Below are positions 8,039 through 16,090 of a stretch of 16,090 nt of DNA, piece by piece. Origin of the DNA: Gammaproteobacteria bacterium (GTDB lineage: Bacteria > Pseudomonadota > Gammaproteobacteria > Steroidobacterales > Steroidobacteraceae). The notes under the pieces were generated by a model. That model ran no database searches and was not told the origin of the DNA. It worked only from the letters and a program-made list of their open reading frames with translations. Every line of letters begins with the position of its first letter. Position 1 is the stretch's first letter. The stretch spans positions 1 through 16,090 of the forward strand of contig JASHVF010000107.1 in the NCBI GenBank assembly GCA_030039615.1, written 5' to 3'. A program made the position numbers and the translations under genes.

Positions 8039-9229
8039 TCATGCGCGCAGCACACCGAGCTCGCGCCCCACCTCGCTGAAGGCCGTGAGCGCGTGCTCGA
8101 GCTGTGCTCGGGTGAGGGCGGCCGACATCTGCGTGCGGATGCGTGCCTGACCCTTCGGCACCACGGGAAAGGAGAAGCCGATCACGTACACGCCGCGCTC
8201 GAGCAGCGCGTCCGCCATGCGCGAGGCGAGCGCCGCATCGCCCAGCATCACCGGGATGATCGGATGCTCGCCGGCTTTGAGGTCGAAGCCGGCCCGCGTG
8301 AGCCCGGCACGGAAGAAACGCGCGTTCTCGAACAGCTGCTCGCGCAGCTCGCCGCCGCCCTCGAGGAGATCGAGCACCGCGAGGCTCGCGGCCGCCACCA
8401 CCGGCGGGATGCTGTTGGAGAAGAGGTAGGGGCGCGAGCGCTGCCGCAGCCATTCGATCACCTCGCGGCGCGCCGCGACGAAGCCGCCGCTGCCGCCCCC
8501 CAGGGCCTTGCCGAGCGTGCTGGTGATGATGTCCACGCGGGCGGCGACCCCGCAATGCTCGGGCGTGCCGCGCCCGGTCGCGCCCATGAAGCCGGTGGCG
8601 TGCGAGTCGTCCACCATGACGAGCGCGTCGTAGCGCTCGGCAAGATCACAGATGCCGCGCAGGTTGGCGATGAAGCCGTCCATGGAGAAGACGCCGTCGG
8701 TGGCGATCAGCCGTGTGCGCGCGCCCTGCGCCTGCCTGAGGCAGCTCTCGAGCTCGGCCATGTCGTTGTTGGCGTAGCGGAAGCGCTGCGCCTTGCAGAG
8801 GCGGATGCCGTCGATGATGCTCGCGTGGTTGAGCGCGTCCGAGATGACCGCATCGCGCTCGTCCAGCAGCGTCTCGAAGAGCCCTCCGTTGGCGTCGAAG
8901 CACGAGGAGTAGAGGATCACGTCCTCGGTGCCGAGAAAGCGCGCCAGGCGCGCTTCGAGGTCCTTATGGATCTGCTGCGTGCCGCAGATGAAGCGCACCG
9001 AGGCCATGCCGTAGCCGAGGACCTCCAGCGAGCGCTGCGCTGCGGCACGCACCGCCGGGTGGTTGGCGAGACCCAGGTAATTGTTGGCGCAGAGGTTCAG
9101 CACCTCGCGGCCGCCGGCGCGTACCAGCCCGCCCTGGGGGCTCCCGAGCACGCGCTCGCTCTTGTAGAGACCCTGCTCGCGGAGCGCCGCGAGCTCACCC
9201 CGCAGCCGGTCGCTGAAGGCCTGATTCAT
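8039..9229 (-). CDS. kbl: Glycine C-acetyltransferase (2-amino-3-ketobutyrate CoA ligase)
   Basis: Kbl cleaves 2-amino-3-ketobutyrate with coenzyme A into glycine and acetyl-CoA, completing the Tdh pathway. The 396-aa product (E. coli 398) is a PLP enzyme of the alpha-oxoamine synthase family. The PLP lysine is K241 in TLGKALGGGSGG. Other marks are NLCANNYLGLANHPAV, ASVRFICGTQ, YSSCFDANGGLFETLL, VDDSHATGF and PVVPKGQARIRTQMSA. ATG 9229 is supported by end-to-end alignment with E. coli Kbl. The bases before it (TCCCCTC on the minus strand) have no ribosome binding site, and a perfect TATAAT lies seven bases upstream, so the mRNA may be leaderless. An extended reading of the frame to 9373 would overlap hslR and is unlikely. 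Confidence 0.97.
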   Translation of the reverse strand: MNQAFSDRLRGELAALREQGLYKSERVLGSPQGGLVRAGGREVLNLCANNYLGLANHPAVRAAAQRSLEVLGYGMASVRFICGTQQIHKDLEARLARFLGTEDVILYSSCFDANGGLFETLLDERDAVISDALNHASIIDGIRLCKAQRFRYANNDMAELESCLRQAQGARTRLIATDGVFSMDGFIANLRGICDLAERYDALVMVDDSHATGFMGATGRGTPEHCGVAARVDIITSTLGKALGGGSGGFVAARREVIEWLRQRSRPYLFSNSIPPVVAAASLAVLDLLEGGGELREQLFENARFFRAGLTRAGFDLKAGEHPIIPVMLGDAALASRMADALLERGVYVIGFSFPVVPKGQARIRTQMSAALTRAQLEHALTAFSEVGRELGVLRA

Positions 9230-9236
9230 GAGGGGA

Positions 9237-9242
9237 ATTATA
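9237..9242 (-). promoter_or_regulatory. Consensus -10 box of the kbl-tdh promoter
   Basis: On the minus strand these bases are TATAAT, a perfect -10 hexamer, in an otherwise very GC-rich region. Seven bases (TCCCCTC) separate it from the kbl ATG, so a start at the normal distance would fall on or one base before the A of the ATG. No good -35 box is seen at 16-18 bases. The position implies a leaderless transcript. Confidence 0.5.
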
Positions 9243-9244
9243 CT
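9239..9244 (+). promoter_or_regulatory. Probable -10 box of the hslR promoter
   Basis: On the plus strand the bases are TATACT, five of six matching TATAAT. They overlap the kbl -10 box by four bases. The hslR ATG begins 10 bases after the end of the box, so transcription would start about 0-3 bases before the ATG. The -35 region is not recognisable. The two promoters would compete for RNA polymerase because they share bases. Confidence 0.45.
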
Positions 9245-9253
9245 GTAGGCCTC

Positions 9254-9658
9254 ATGTCCGATGGCTCCGCCGGCGGCCCCGGTGCCGCGCGCATCGACCG
9301 CTGGCTGTTCGCCGTGCGGCTCTACAGGTCGCGCTCGCTCGCGGCGCAGGCCGTGGCCGGCGGCCGGGTACACCTGAACGGCGAGCGCGTTAAGTCATCC
9401 CACGAGGTACGCTGCGGTGACGTGCTGACCCTCGTGCGCGGGGCGCTGGAGTTCGAGTGCACGGTAAGCGCCTTGCCCGCGCGGCGCGGTCCTGCCGCGG
9501 CGGCGGCACTCTGTTATCAGGAGTCGGCGGCGAGCAGCGCCCGGCGCATCGAGTTTGCTGCGCGGATGAAGCTCGCCGCCGCCCTGACACCGAGGCCGCT
9601 CGAACGGCCGGGCAAGCACGAGCGGCGCCAGTTGCGCCGGTTGCGGGGTCGCATTTGA
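9254..9658 (+). CDS. hslR: Heat shock protein 15 (Hsp15), ribosome-associated S4-domain protein
   Basis: Hsp15 binds free 50S subunits that still carry a nascent chain on peptidyl-tRNA after premature dissociation and helps recycle them. The 134-aa product (E. coli 133) has the S4 RNA-binding fold near its N-terminus: RIDRWLFAVRLYRSRSLAAQ, then a GGRVHLNGERVK segment (about 13-57). The C-terminal part includes ALCYQESAAS and a basic RPGKHERRQLRRLRGR tail. ATG 9254 gives the family length; only a short AGG (9247-9249) precedes it, so the message may be leaderless. The gene is divergent from kbl with 24 bases between start codons, and sdaA follows after 109 bases. In E. coli hslR sits with hslO; no hslO is seen here. 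Confidence 0.93.
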   Translation: MSDGSAGGPGAARIDRWLFAVRLYRSRSLAAQAVAGGRVHLNGERVKSSHEVRCGDVLTLVRGALEFECTVSALPARRGPAAAAALCYQESAASSARRIEFAARMKLAAALTPRPLERPGKHERRQLRRLRGRI

Positions 9659-9668
9659 GTCCTTGGAG

Positions 9669-9747
9669 GTCGCCCCAAAGCATCTGGTGGTTACGGCGGC
9701 ATTGCAGACTGGGGCGGCGGGTGCGGCCCGGTAGCGGGCACCCGCCG
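9669..9747 (+). other. Structured region before sdaA with two competing stems
   Basis: Stem A pairs 9669-9677 with 9710-9718 (nine pairs, one G-U). Stem B pairs 9715-9724 with 9738-9747 (ten perfect pairs, CGGCGGGTGC with GCACCCGCCG). The two share bases 9715-9718 and so cannot both form fully. A third short stem, GCCCG (9726-9730) with CGGGC (9735-9739) around a GTAG loop, competes with the loop side of B. The sdaA ribosome binding site begins seven bases after B. No T-run follows, so it is not a classical terminator. I cannot match it to a known riboswitch class. Confidence 0.4.
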
Positions 9748-9767
9748 GCCCGCCGAGGTTTCCTTCC

Positions 9768-11135
9768 ATGACGCTCAGCGTGTTTGACATCTTCAAGGTG
9801 GGCATCGGCCCGTCGAGCTCCCACACCATGGGCCCGATGCGGGCGGCGCGCGAGTTCGTGCTCGGCCTGAAGGAGGCGGGCCAGCTCGCGGCGACCCGGC
9901 AGATCGCCGTGCGCCTCTACGGATCGCTGGCGCTCACCGGCCTGGGCCACGGCACCGACCGCGCGGTGCTCGCGGGCCTCGAGGGCGCCGATCCCGAGAC
10001 CGTCGACCCCGACAGCATCGAGACCACGGTGAAGCGCATCCGCGCGAGCGGGCGGATACGCCTGCTCGGCGAGCATGAGATCGCGTTCGACGAGCCGATG
10101 CAGCTGCTCTTCATGTACCACGAGCGGCTGCCGCGCCACTCCAACGGCATGCGCTTCGACGCGCTCGGCGCGGCGAACGAGGTGCTGCGCGAGGAGGACT
10201 ACTATTCGATCGGCGGCGGCTTCATCGTGCGGGGCGACGAGCCCGAGGCGCGCGAGACCAGCGCACACGCGGCGCCGCCGTACCCTTTCACCTCCGGTGC
10301 GGAGCTGCTCGCGCAGTGCCGCGGGCACGGCCTCGAGATCTTCGAGCTGATGCTCGCCAACGAACGCACCTGGGCGACGGAGGCCGAGGTGCGCGCGAAG
10401 CTCCTGCACACCTGGGAGGTCATGCAGGCCTGCGTCGAGCGCGGCTTCCGCCAGAGCGGGGTACTGCCCGGCGTGCTCAAGGTGCCGCGCCGCGCGCCGC
10501 GGCTCTACCGGCAGCTGACCGAGAGCCGCGGCGCCGGTCCGCTCGAGGCCATGGACTGGGTCAACGCCTTCGCGCTCGCGGTAAATGAGGAGAACGCCGC
10601 CGGCGGGCGCGTCGTGACCGCACCCACCAACGGCGCGGCGGGCATCGTGCCCGCGGTGCTGCACTACTACCGGCGTTTCGAGGCCGGCGCGAACGCGGAG
10701 GGCGTGCTGCGCTTCCTGCTCGTGGCCGCCGCGATGGGCATGCTCTACAAGCGCAACGCCTCGATCTCGGGCGCCGAGATGGGCTGCCAGGGCGAGGTCG
10801 GGGTCGCCTGCTCGATGGCCGCGGCGGGACTCGTGGCCGCGCTCCATGGCACCAACGAGCAGGTCGAGAACGCCGCCGAGATCGGCATGGAGCACAACCT
10901 GGGCCTCACCTGCGACCCGGTCGCGGGGCTGGTGCAGATCCCCTGCATCGAGCGCAACGCCATGGGCTCGGTCAAGGCGATCAACGCCGCGCGCCTCGCG
11001 ATGCGCGGCGACGGTACCCACAAGGTGTCGCTCGATCAGGTGATCGCCACCATGCGCCAGACCGGCGCCGATATGTCCACCATCTACAAGGAGACCTCGC
11101 AGGGCGGGCTCGCGGTCAACGTTCCGGAGTGCTGA
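9768..11135 (+). CDS. sdaA: L-serine ammonia-lyase (L-serine deaminase), iron-sulfur type
   Basis: The enzyme converts L-serine to pyruvate and ammonia using a [4Fe-4S] cluster. The 455-aa product (E. coli SdaA 454) is the single-chain type with an N-terminal regulatory domain followed by a catalytic domain. It begins TLSVFDIFKVGIGPSSSHTM. The likely cluster ligands are C340 in EMGCQGEVG, C382 in LTCDPVAG and C393 in IPCIERNA; their spacing matches C343, C385 and C396 of the Legionella enzyme. The last residue is C455, matching the C-terminal cysteine that occupies the cluster in that enzyme's resting state. GAGG (9755-9758) lies nine bases before ATG 9768. It follows hslR after 109 structured bases and converges on sixA. 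It could also be named sdaB, since the two E. coli isozymes are close relatives. Confidence 0.96.
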   Translation: MTLSVFDIFKVGIGPSSSHTMGPMRAAREFVLGLKEAGQLAATRQIAVRLYGSLALTGLGHGTDRAVLAGLEGADPETVDPDSIETTVKRIRASGRIRLLGEHEIAFDEPMQLLFMYHERLPRHSNGMRFDALGAANEVLREEDYYSIGGGFIVRGDEPEARETSAHAAPPYPFTSGAELLAQCRGHGLEIFELMLANERTWATEAEVRAKLLHTWEVMQACVERGFRQSGVLPGVLKVPRRAPRLYRQLTESRGAGPLEAMDWVNAFALAVNEENAAGGRVVTAPTNGAAGIVPAVLHYYRRFEAGANAEGVLRFLLVAAAMGMLYKRNASISGAEMGCQGEVGVACSMAAAGLVAALHGTNEQVENAAEIGMEHNLGLTCDPVAGLVQIPCIERNAMGSVKAINAARLAMRGDGTHKVSLDQVIATMRQTGADMSTIYKETSQGGLAVNVPEC

Positions 11136-11148
11136 AGGGCCCTGACCG

Positions 11149-11170
11149 GCCTGCCGAAAAGCCCGCAGGC
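11149..11170. terminator. Possible bidirectional terminator between sdaA and sixA
   Basis: GCCTGC (11149-11154) and GCAGGC (11165-11170) form a perfect 6-bp stem around a 10-base loop in the 39-base gap between two convergent genes. A short CTTT follows on the plus strand, and no T-run follows on the minus strand. The location suits termination for both sdaA and the suf-sixA operon, but the signal is weak and could be Rho-assisted. Confidence 0.35.
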
Positions 11171-11174
11171 GCTT

Positions 11175-11687
11175 TCAGCCGATCAACCCCCACAAACGTG
11201 ACGCCGGTGCCTGGTGGTGCACCTGCTTGACGTGCTCCGGGCCGATCGCGCGCCAGTCTTCCGCCTCGAACACGATCGAGCAGAGCGCGGCGGTGGTGAG
11301 CGTGCTGATGCCGCCCTGCGGCACCAGCATGTGGATCAGATCGGAGGCGCCGGGGTTGTGCGCGATCACCATGAGGTGCGCGATGCGCGGGCCGGTGTCG
11401 CGGATGATGCGCAGCAAGTCGGCGGCGCCGGCAAGGTAGAGCGCCTCCTCGCGCTGCACGTGCCGCACGGACAGCGACAGCTCGCGCGCCACAATGTCGG
11501 CGGTCTGCTCGGCGCGCCGCGCGGTGCTGGCGAGCAGCCGGTCGGGAACCAGCTCGAGCTCGAGCAGCCGCCTGGCCATCGCCTCCGCGCTCGCCAGGCC
11601 GCGGCGGTTGAGCGGGCGCGCGAAGTCGTCGGTGCCGTGGTCCTTCCAGCGGGCATCCGCGTGACGCATGATCGTCAGACGCTTCAC
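11175..11687 (-). CDS. sixA: SixA-type phosphohistidine phosphatase
   Basis: This is a small histidine-phosphatase-superfamily protein of 170 aa (E. coli SixA 161). The catalytic RHG-like motif appears as LTIMRHADARW with nucleophile H9. R57 in STARRAEQTA and the second histidine H110 in MVIAHNPGASDL complete the active site. E. coli SixA removes phosphate from histidine in phosphorelay proteins, in particular NPr of the nitrogen PTS; the substrate here is unknown. GTG 11687 is chosen because GAGGAG (11694-11699) stands six bases upstream and the product then starts at the family N-terminus (MKRLTIMRHADA); a possible in-frame extension upstream would overlap the Rieske gene. It lies 10 bases after that gene's stop and is apparently the last gene of the suf operon. 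Confidence 0.88.
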   Translation of the reverse strand: MKRLTIMRHADARWKDHGTDDFARPLNRRGLASAEAMARRLLELELVPDRLLASTARRAEQTADIVARELSLSVRHVQREEALYLAGAADLLRIIRDTGPRIAHLMVIAHNPGASDLIHMLVPQGGISTLTTAALCSIVFEAEDWRAIGPEHVKQVHHQAPASRLWGLIG

Positions 11688-11697
11688 GCCCAGCTCC

Positions 11698-12012
11698 TCA
11701 AGGGGGCTGCTCCACCAGGATCCGGCCGCCGTGCTCGCGCGCGGCGTAGGTGCGCAGCGGCTCGTAGGCCGGCGGCGTGAGGGCTTCCCCGGTACGCAGA
11801 TCGAACCGCGCACCGTGCCGCGGACAGATCAGCTCGCAAGACTCCACCTGGGCACCTGCAAAGGACTGGCCGTCGTGAGTGCAACGGTCTTCTACTGCGT
11901 ACAGGTCGCTGCCGCAGCGTACGACAACCACCGGCACCCCGTCGACCTCGCCCGACAGCGGCACGCCGTCGCCGAGCGCGCTCGCGGGTCCGATGTCGAC
12001 CCACTCGCTCAA
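11698..12012 (-). CDS. Rieske-type [2Fe-2S] ferredoxin in the suf operon
   Basis: This small protein carries the two Rieske cluster motifs, C44-T-H46 (DRCTHDG) and C63-P-R-H66 (ICPRHGARFD), that would bind a [2Fe-2S] cluster through two cysteines and two histidines. It ends in the usual beta-rich PLRTYAAREHGGRILVE. With TTG 12012 as start it has 104 aa, the normal size for soluble Rieske ferredoxins such as HcaC. That TTG overlaps the sufT stop as TTGA, which favours translational coupling. A GTG at 12063 (121 aa) would overlap sufT by 55 bases and is less likely. No oxygenase partner is nearby. Its place between sufT and sixA suggests a role in Fe-S assembly, for example as an electron donor or a client of SufT, but this is inference. 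Confidence 0.88.
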   Translation of the reverse strand: MSEWVDIGPASALGDGVPLSGEVDGVPVVVVRCGSDLYAVEDRCTHDGQSFAGAQVESCELICPRHGARFDLRTGEALTPPAYEPLRTYAAREHGGRILVEQPP

Positions 12013-12560
12013 AACATGCCCGTCTGCAGTCGGGCCGCTTCCGACATCATCGACTGGTTCCACGGCGGATCGAAGGTGAGGCTGACACGCGCTTCGCGCA
12101 CCGTCGGGATGCGCTCGAGCTTGTCGCGCACGTCGTCCACCAGGATGTCCCCCATGCCGCAGCCGGGCGCGGTCAGCGTAATCTCAGCCTCCACCGTGCG
12201 GGTGCCGTCGTCGTTCTCCTGCACGTCGCATTCATACACGAGTCCGAGATCCACGATGTTGATCGGGATCTCAGGGTCGTAACAGCTGCGCATCTGATCC
12301 CAGGCGAGCTTGCGCACGTCGTCGACGGTCGCGTTCGGCGGCAGCTCCGGCGGCCTCACCGCCTCCTGGCCGATCGCATCGGCGTCCTCGCCGGCGATGC
12401 GAAACAGGTTCCCCTCGAGGTACACGGTGAAGCTGCCGCCGAGCGCCTGCGTGATGTACCCGGCCTGTCCGGGCTTGAGCCGGACCTCCTGTCCGGCGGG
12501 GACCACCACCGCGCGCACCTCGCGGCTCACGACGAAGGGCTCGTTCTCGTGCCGGCGCAT
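12009..12560 (-). CDS. sufT: Fe-S cluster maturation protein SufT (DUF59/MIP18 family)
   Basis: SufT proteins help mature Fe-S proteins downstream of the SUF scaffold. The 183-aa product has an N-terminal region of about 75 residues (VVPAGQEVRLKPG, then a GGSFTVYLEGNLFRI segment) typical of long SufT proteins, followed by the MIP18/DUF59 domain (about 80-165). That domain carries YDPEIPINIVDLGLVYE (94-110) and the conserved cysteine C134 in TAPGCGMGDIL. It ends with SLTFDPPWNQSMMSEAAR, also typical. ATG 12560 is preceded by GGAG with six bases of spacing, located inside the end of sufU; only three bases separate the sufU stop from this start. The TGA stop overlaps the TTG of the Rieske gene. 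Confidence 0.93.
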   Translation of the reverse strand: MRRHENEPFVVSREVRAVVVPAGQEVRLKPGQAGYITQALGGSFTVYLEGNLFRIAGEDADAIGQEAVRPPELPPNATVDDVRKLAWDQMRSCYDPEIPINIVDLGLVYECDVQENDDGTRTVEAEITLTAPGCGMGDILVDDVRDKLERIPTVREARVSLTFDPPWNQSMMSEAARLQTGMF

Positions 12561-12563
12561 CGG

Positions 12564-13015
12564 CTACTCCGTCGACACCGTGGCCGCGCCGCGCTCGAGC
12601 GCCGCATTGAGCGTGTGCCAGCTCAAGGTGGCGCACTTGACCCGCGCCGGGAATTCGCGCACCCCGGAGAGCGCGGCGAGCTTGCCGAGCTGCGCATCGG
12701 GCTCGGCATCGGCATGGGTGAGGAGCGTATGCACCCGGTCGAAGAGCCTGGCCACTGCCGCGCGGTCCTTGCCCTTGACTGCCTCGGTCATGAGCGAGGC
12801 CGAGGCGGTCGAGATCGCGCAGCCGCTGCCGACGAAGCGCACGTCCTCGACGCGCTCGCCGTTCAGGCGCACGTAGACGGTGAGCCGGTCGCCGCACAGC
12901 GGGTTGTGCCCCTCGGCGTGCTGCACCTCGGCGCCGTCCGCCTCGATGGGCCCGAAGTTACGCGGCTGGCGGTTGTGATCGAGGATCACGTCGCGGTAAA
13001 GATCCTTCAGGTCCA

Positions 13016-13016
<1 letters not shown>
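12564..13016 (-). CDS. sufU: SufU-type Fe-S assembly protein (IscU-like)
   Basis: SufU accepts sulfur from the SufS persulfide and in Gram-positive bacteria acts as a zinc-dependent sulfurtransferase. The 150-aa product has the three conserved cysteines C41 (NPLCGDRL), C66 (GSGCAISTAS) and C128 (RVKCATLSWHTL), plus D43 beside the first. The roughly 20-residue longer stretch between the second and third cysteines, compared with IscU, marks the SufU branch. No SufE is seen, so SufU probably serves SufS in its place; the part of the operon upstream of sufC is outside the window. The ATG at 13016 shares one base with the sufS stop (TGATG), indicating translational coupling. Confidence 0.95.
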
Positions 13017-14262
<1,246 letters not shown>

Positions 14263-14263
<1 letters not shown>

Positions 14264-15570
14264 CAGAAGAGCTCCCGCAGTGCCGCCCCGTCCCGCATCT
14301 GACCCGCCAGGCGCGTCTCGATCTGACGCCGCAGCTCCGGCGGGCCGATCTTCGCGATCACGTCGCCGAGGAACGCCCACTTGAGCGCCCGCTGCGCGCT
14401 CTCGCGGTCGAGTCCGCGGGACAGCAGGTAGAACAGCATGTTGTCGTCGAGCTTGCCGGCGGTGGCGCCGTGGCTCGCGCTCACCTCATCGGTGTAGATC
14501 TCGAGCTGCGGCCGCACGTCGATCTCGGCTTCGGGGCCTGCGAGCAGGCCGCGCAGCGACTGGCGCGACTCGCTGCCGGCCGCCTGGCGGCCGACCATGA
14601 TCTTGCCGTTGAAGGCGACGCGCGCGCGTCCGGCGGCGATGCCGCGGAAGGTCTGCTCGGTGTGCGCGTGCGGCGCGAGGTGCTCGACCAGCGCGTAGGT
14701 GTCCTGTACCTGCTTATCGTCGCCGAGGCTCGCCACCGCCAGCGAGAGGTCCGCGCGCTCGCCCGCGAGCTGCAGGCGCAGCGTGGAGCGCGCCGCCTGC
14801 GCGCCGCTGCCGAATGCCTGCAGCCGGTAGCTGGCTTTTGCGGCCAGCGTCGCGCTCAGCGTGTCGAAGAGGATGGCGCGCGAGCCGAGCTCCTGCAGCC
14901 GGTAGTGCTCGAGCGCGGCGCCGGGCGCGAGCTCGGCCGCGACCGCGCTCGTTACGAAGCTCGCGCCGCTGCCGGCGCTCAAGTGGCGCTCGACGACGGT
15001 CGCCCGGGCGTCGCTGGCGACACTCAGCTCGATGCGCGGGTAGGAGACACCGCTCTCGCTCGCGGCGCTCGCGACGAACAGCAGCTCGAGGCGCGCGGGC
15101 TCATCGCCCGCGGCTACCGCGATGGCGGCTCCGTCGGTGGCGAAGGCCGCGTTGAGGAGCGCGAAGCGCTCGTCGCCGCCCGCCCCCGCCGGCACGCCCG
15201 GGACCGCACTCTCGGTGAGCGCGAGCGGCGTGATCCGCGCTGCGCTCGCTTCGATCGGGTCCGACGGCGCCGGGGCGAAGTTACCGTCGATGAAGACATA
15301 GCGCGCGAACCCGGGGAGGCGCGGCGGCAGCCCGGCGGGTCCGTTCGCGGCTGCGGCCGTTTGGTTGAGCAGCGCCGGCGTAAAGTTCTGCCGCTCGAGC
15401 GTGCGCAGGTTTGCGTACTTCCAGTTGTCATCGCGCGTCCCCGGCAGGCCCACGGCGGCGAGCGCCTCCATGGCGGCGCGACGGCGTGCGCCGCCGGCGA
15501 GCTGCGGCGGGAGCGCGCGCAGCGTATGTGCGTGCTGCTCGGCGATGCGGACGGCGAGGGGGTTGCTCAT
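14263..15570 (-). CDS. sufD: Fe-S cluster assembly protein SufD
   Basis: SufD pairs with SufB and SufC in the SufBC2D scaffold complex that assembles Fe-S clusters under iron limitation or oxidative stress. The 435-aa product (E. coli 423) has an N-terminal helical region with the conserved GLPGTRDDNWKYANLRTLER (about 41-60) and a long SufBD beta-helix core (about 170-410). The core includes YALVEHLAPHAHTEQTFRGI, RARVAFNGKIMV, then EIYTDEVSASHGATAG, with the conserved histidine near the SufB interface, and LFYLLSRGLD. ATG 15570 begins seven bases after the sufC stop; only a weak GAGAC precedes it. The protein is rich in alanine, like its neighbours. Confidence 0.96.
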
Positions 15571-15577
15571 CGGTGTC

Positions 15578-16090
15578 TCAGGCGGCCGCGCCGCTTACGA
15601 AGTCGTAGCCGCGGCGCTCGAGCTCGAGGGCGAGACCGCGGTCGCCACTGCGGGCGATGCGCCCGCGCACCAGCACGTGCACCACGTCCGGCACCACGTA
15701 CTCAAGCAGCCGCTGGTAGTGCGTCACCACCACGCAGGAGCGGTCAGGAGAGCGCAGCGAGTTCACGCCCGCGGCGACTACCTTGAGGGCATCGATGTCG
15801 AGGCCAGAGTCGGTCTCATCGAGCACCGCGAGCGTCGGCTCGAGCACCAGCATCTGCAGGATCTCGTTGCGTTTCTTCTCACCGCCCGAGAAGCCCTCGT
15901 TGACACCGCGCGACAGGAAGCCGTCCTCCATGTGCATCAGCTGCATCTTGCCGCGCACCAGACTCAGGAACTCGAAGGCGTCGACCTCGGGGAGTCCGCG
16001 CTGCTTGCGCTGCGCGTTGAGGGCCGCCTTGAGGAGATAGACGTTGTTGACGCCCGGAATCTCCACCGGGTACTGGAAACCGAGGAACAC
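15578..16090 (-). CDS. sufC: SUF ATPase SufC, partial
   Basis: SufC is the soluble ABC-type ATPase of the SufBC2D complex. The last 171 codons are visible and the gene runs off the right edge, so Walker A is outside the window. Present are the Q-loop in LGFQYPVEIPGV, the ABC signature FSGGEKKRNEILQM, Walker B with LAVLDETDSGLDIDALK, and the H-loop VVVTHYQRLLEY. FSGGEKKRNE and DETDSGLDIDALK are specific to SufC among ABC ATPases. The GTG at 16088-16090 is an internal valine codon, not the start. sufD follows seven bases after its stop. sufB is expected upstream but is not in the window. Confidence 0.96.
   Translation of the reverse strand: MFLGFQYPVEIPGVNNVYLLKAALNAQRKQRGLPEVDAFEFLSLVRGKMQLMHMEDGFLSRGVNEGFSGGEKKRNEILQMLVLEPTLAVLDETDSGLDIDALKVVAAGVNSLRSPDRSCVVVTHYQRLLEYVVPDVVHVLVRGRIARSGDRGLALELERRGYDFVSGAAA

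Noticed and set aside
7856..9253. A very long plus-strand open frame running antisense to kbl into hslR
   Set aside because: It is antisense to kbl, which matches its family end to end. The frame stays open because of high GC at third codon positions. Only the part from 9254 on is a real gene (hslR).
9659..9767. Glycine riboswitch before sdaA
   Set aside because: The conserved core sequences of that riboswitch are not visible, and the region is too short for a tandem aptamer.
9390..11021. A 543-codon minus-strand open frame antisense to sdaA
   Set aside because: There is no family resemblance, and the opposite strand encodes a complete SdaA with all cluster cysteines.
14470..15786. A 438-codon plus-strand open frame antisense to sufD
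   Set aside because: It is a low-complexity shadow; sufD and sufC on the other strand are well supported and tightly spaced.

Overview
The window is an ordinary, densely packed stretch of core chromosome from a GC-rich (roughly 70% by eye) proteobacterium, most likely a gammaproteobacterium. Most of the proteins align almost end to end with my recollection of the Escherichia coli homologues (Ffh, RpsP, RimM, TrmD, RplS, SppA, Tdh, Kbl, Hsp15, SdaA, SufC, SufD and SufS). The GC content and a SUF operon carrying SufU, SufT and a Rieske ferredoxin point to a lineage such as Xanthomonadales, Nevskiales or Steroidobacterales. That placement is an inference. I see no insertion sequence, integrase, phage gene, CRISPR array, tRNA or rRNA, and no gene-free stretch above 300 bases.

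Layout. At the left edge is the 3' end of radA (+), converging on a CorB/YfjD-type membrane protein with CBS domains (-). Divergent from it is ffh (+). After a 171-base gap with a good promoter candidate comes the classic rpsP-rimM-trmD-rplS operon (+), followed by the signal peptide peptidase gene sppA (+). Next, on the minus strand, is the threonine catabolism pair kbl-tdh, whose two products turn threonine into glycine and acetyl-CoA. Divergent from kbl and only 24 bases away is hslR (Hsp15, +), followed by sdaA (L-serine deaminase, +). The right third is a minus-strand operon read from the right edge: sufC (partial), sufD, sufS, sufU, sufT, a Rieske-type ferredoxin and a SixA-type phosphohistidine phosphatase. 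Its genes overlap or sit within about 10 bases of each other, so it is very probably one transcript.

Functional themes. The left half serves protein targeting, ribosome and tRNA maturation, and membrane quality control (SRP, S16, RimM, TrmD, L19, SppA, Hsp15). The middle handles threonine and serine breakdown. SdaA needs an Fe-S cluster and the right-hand operon builds such clusters, but physical proximity does not show a regulatory link.

I did not find an undescribed multi-gene system. The observations worth checking are small-scale: two overlapping divergent -10 boxes between kbl and hslR that would give leaderless or nearly leaderless mRNAs; structured leaders before rpsP and sdaA; a hairpin that covers the ribosome binding site of the TTG-started rimM; a CorB homologue with an altered membrane motif; and the uncharacterised Rieske and SixA genes at the end of the suf operon.
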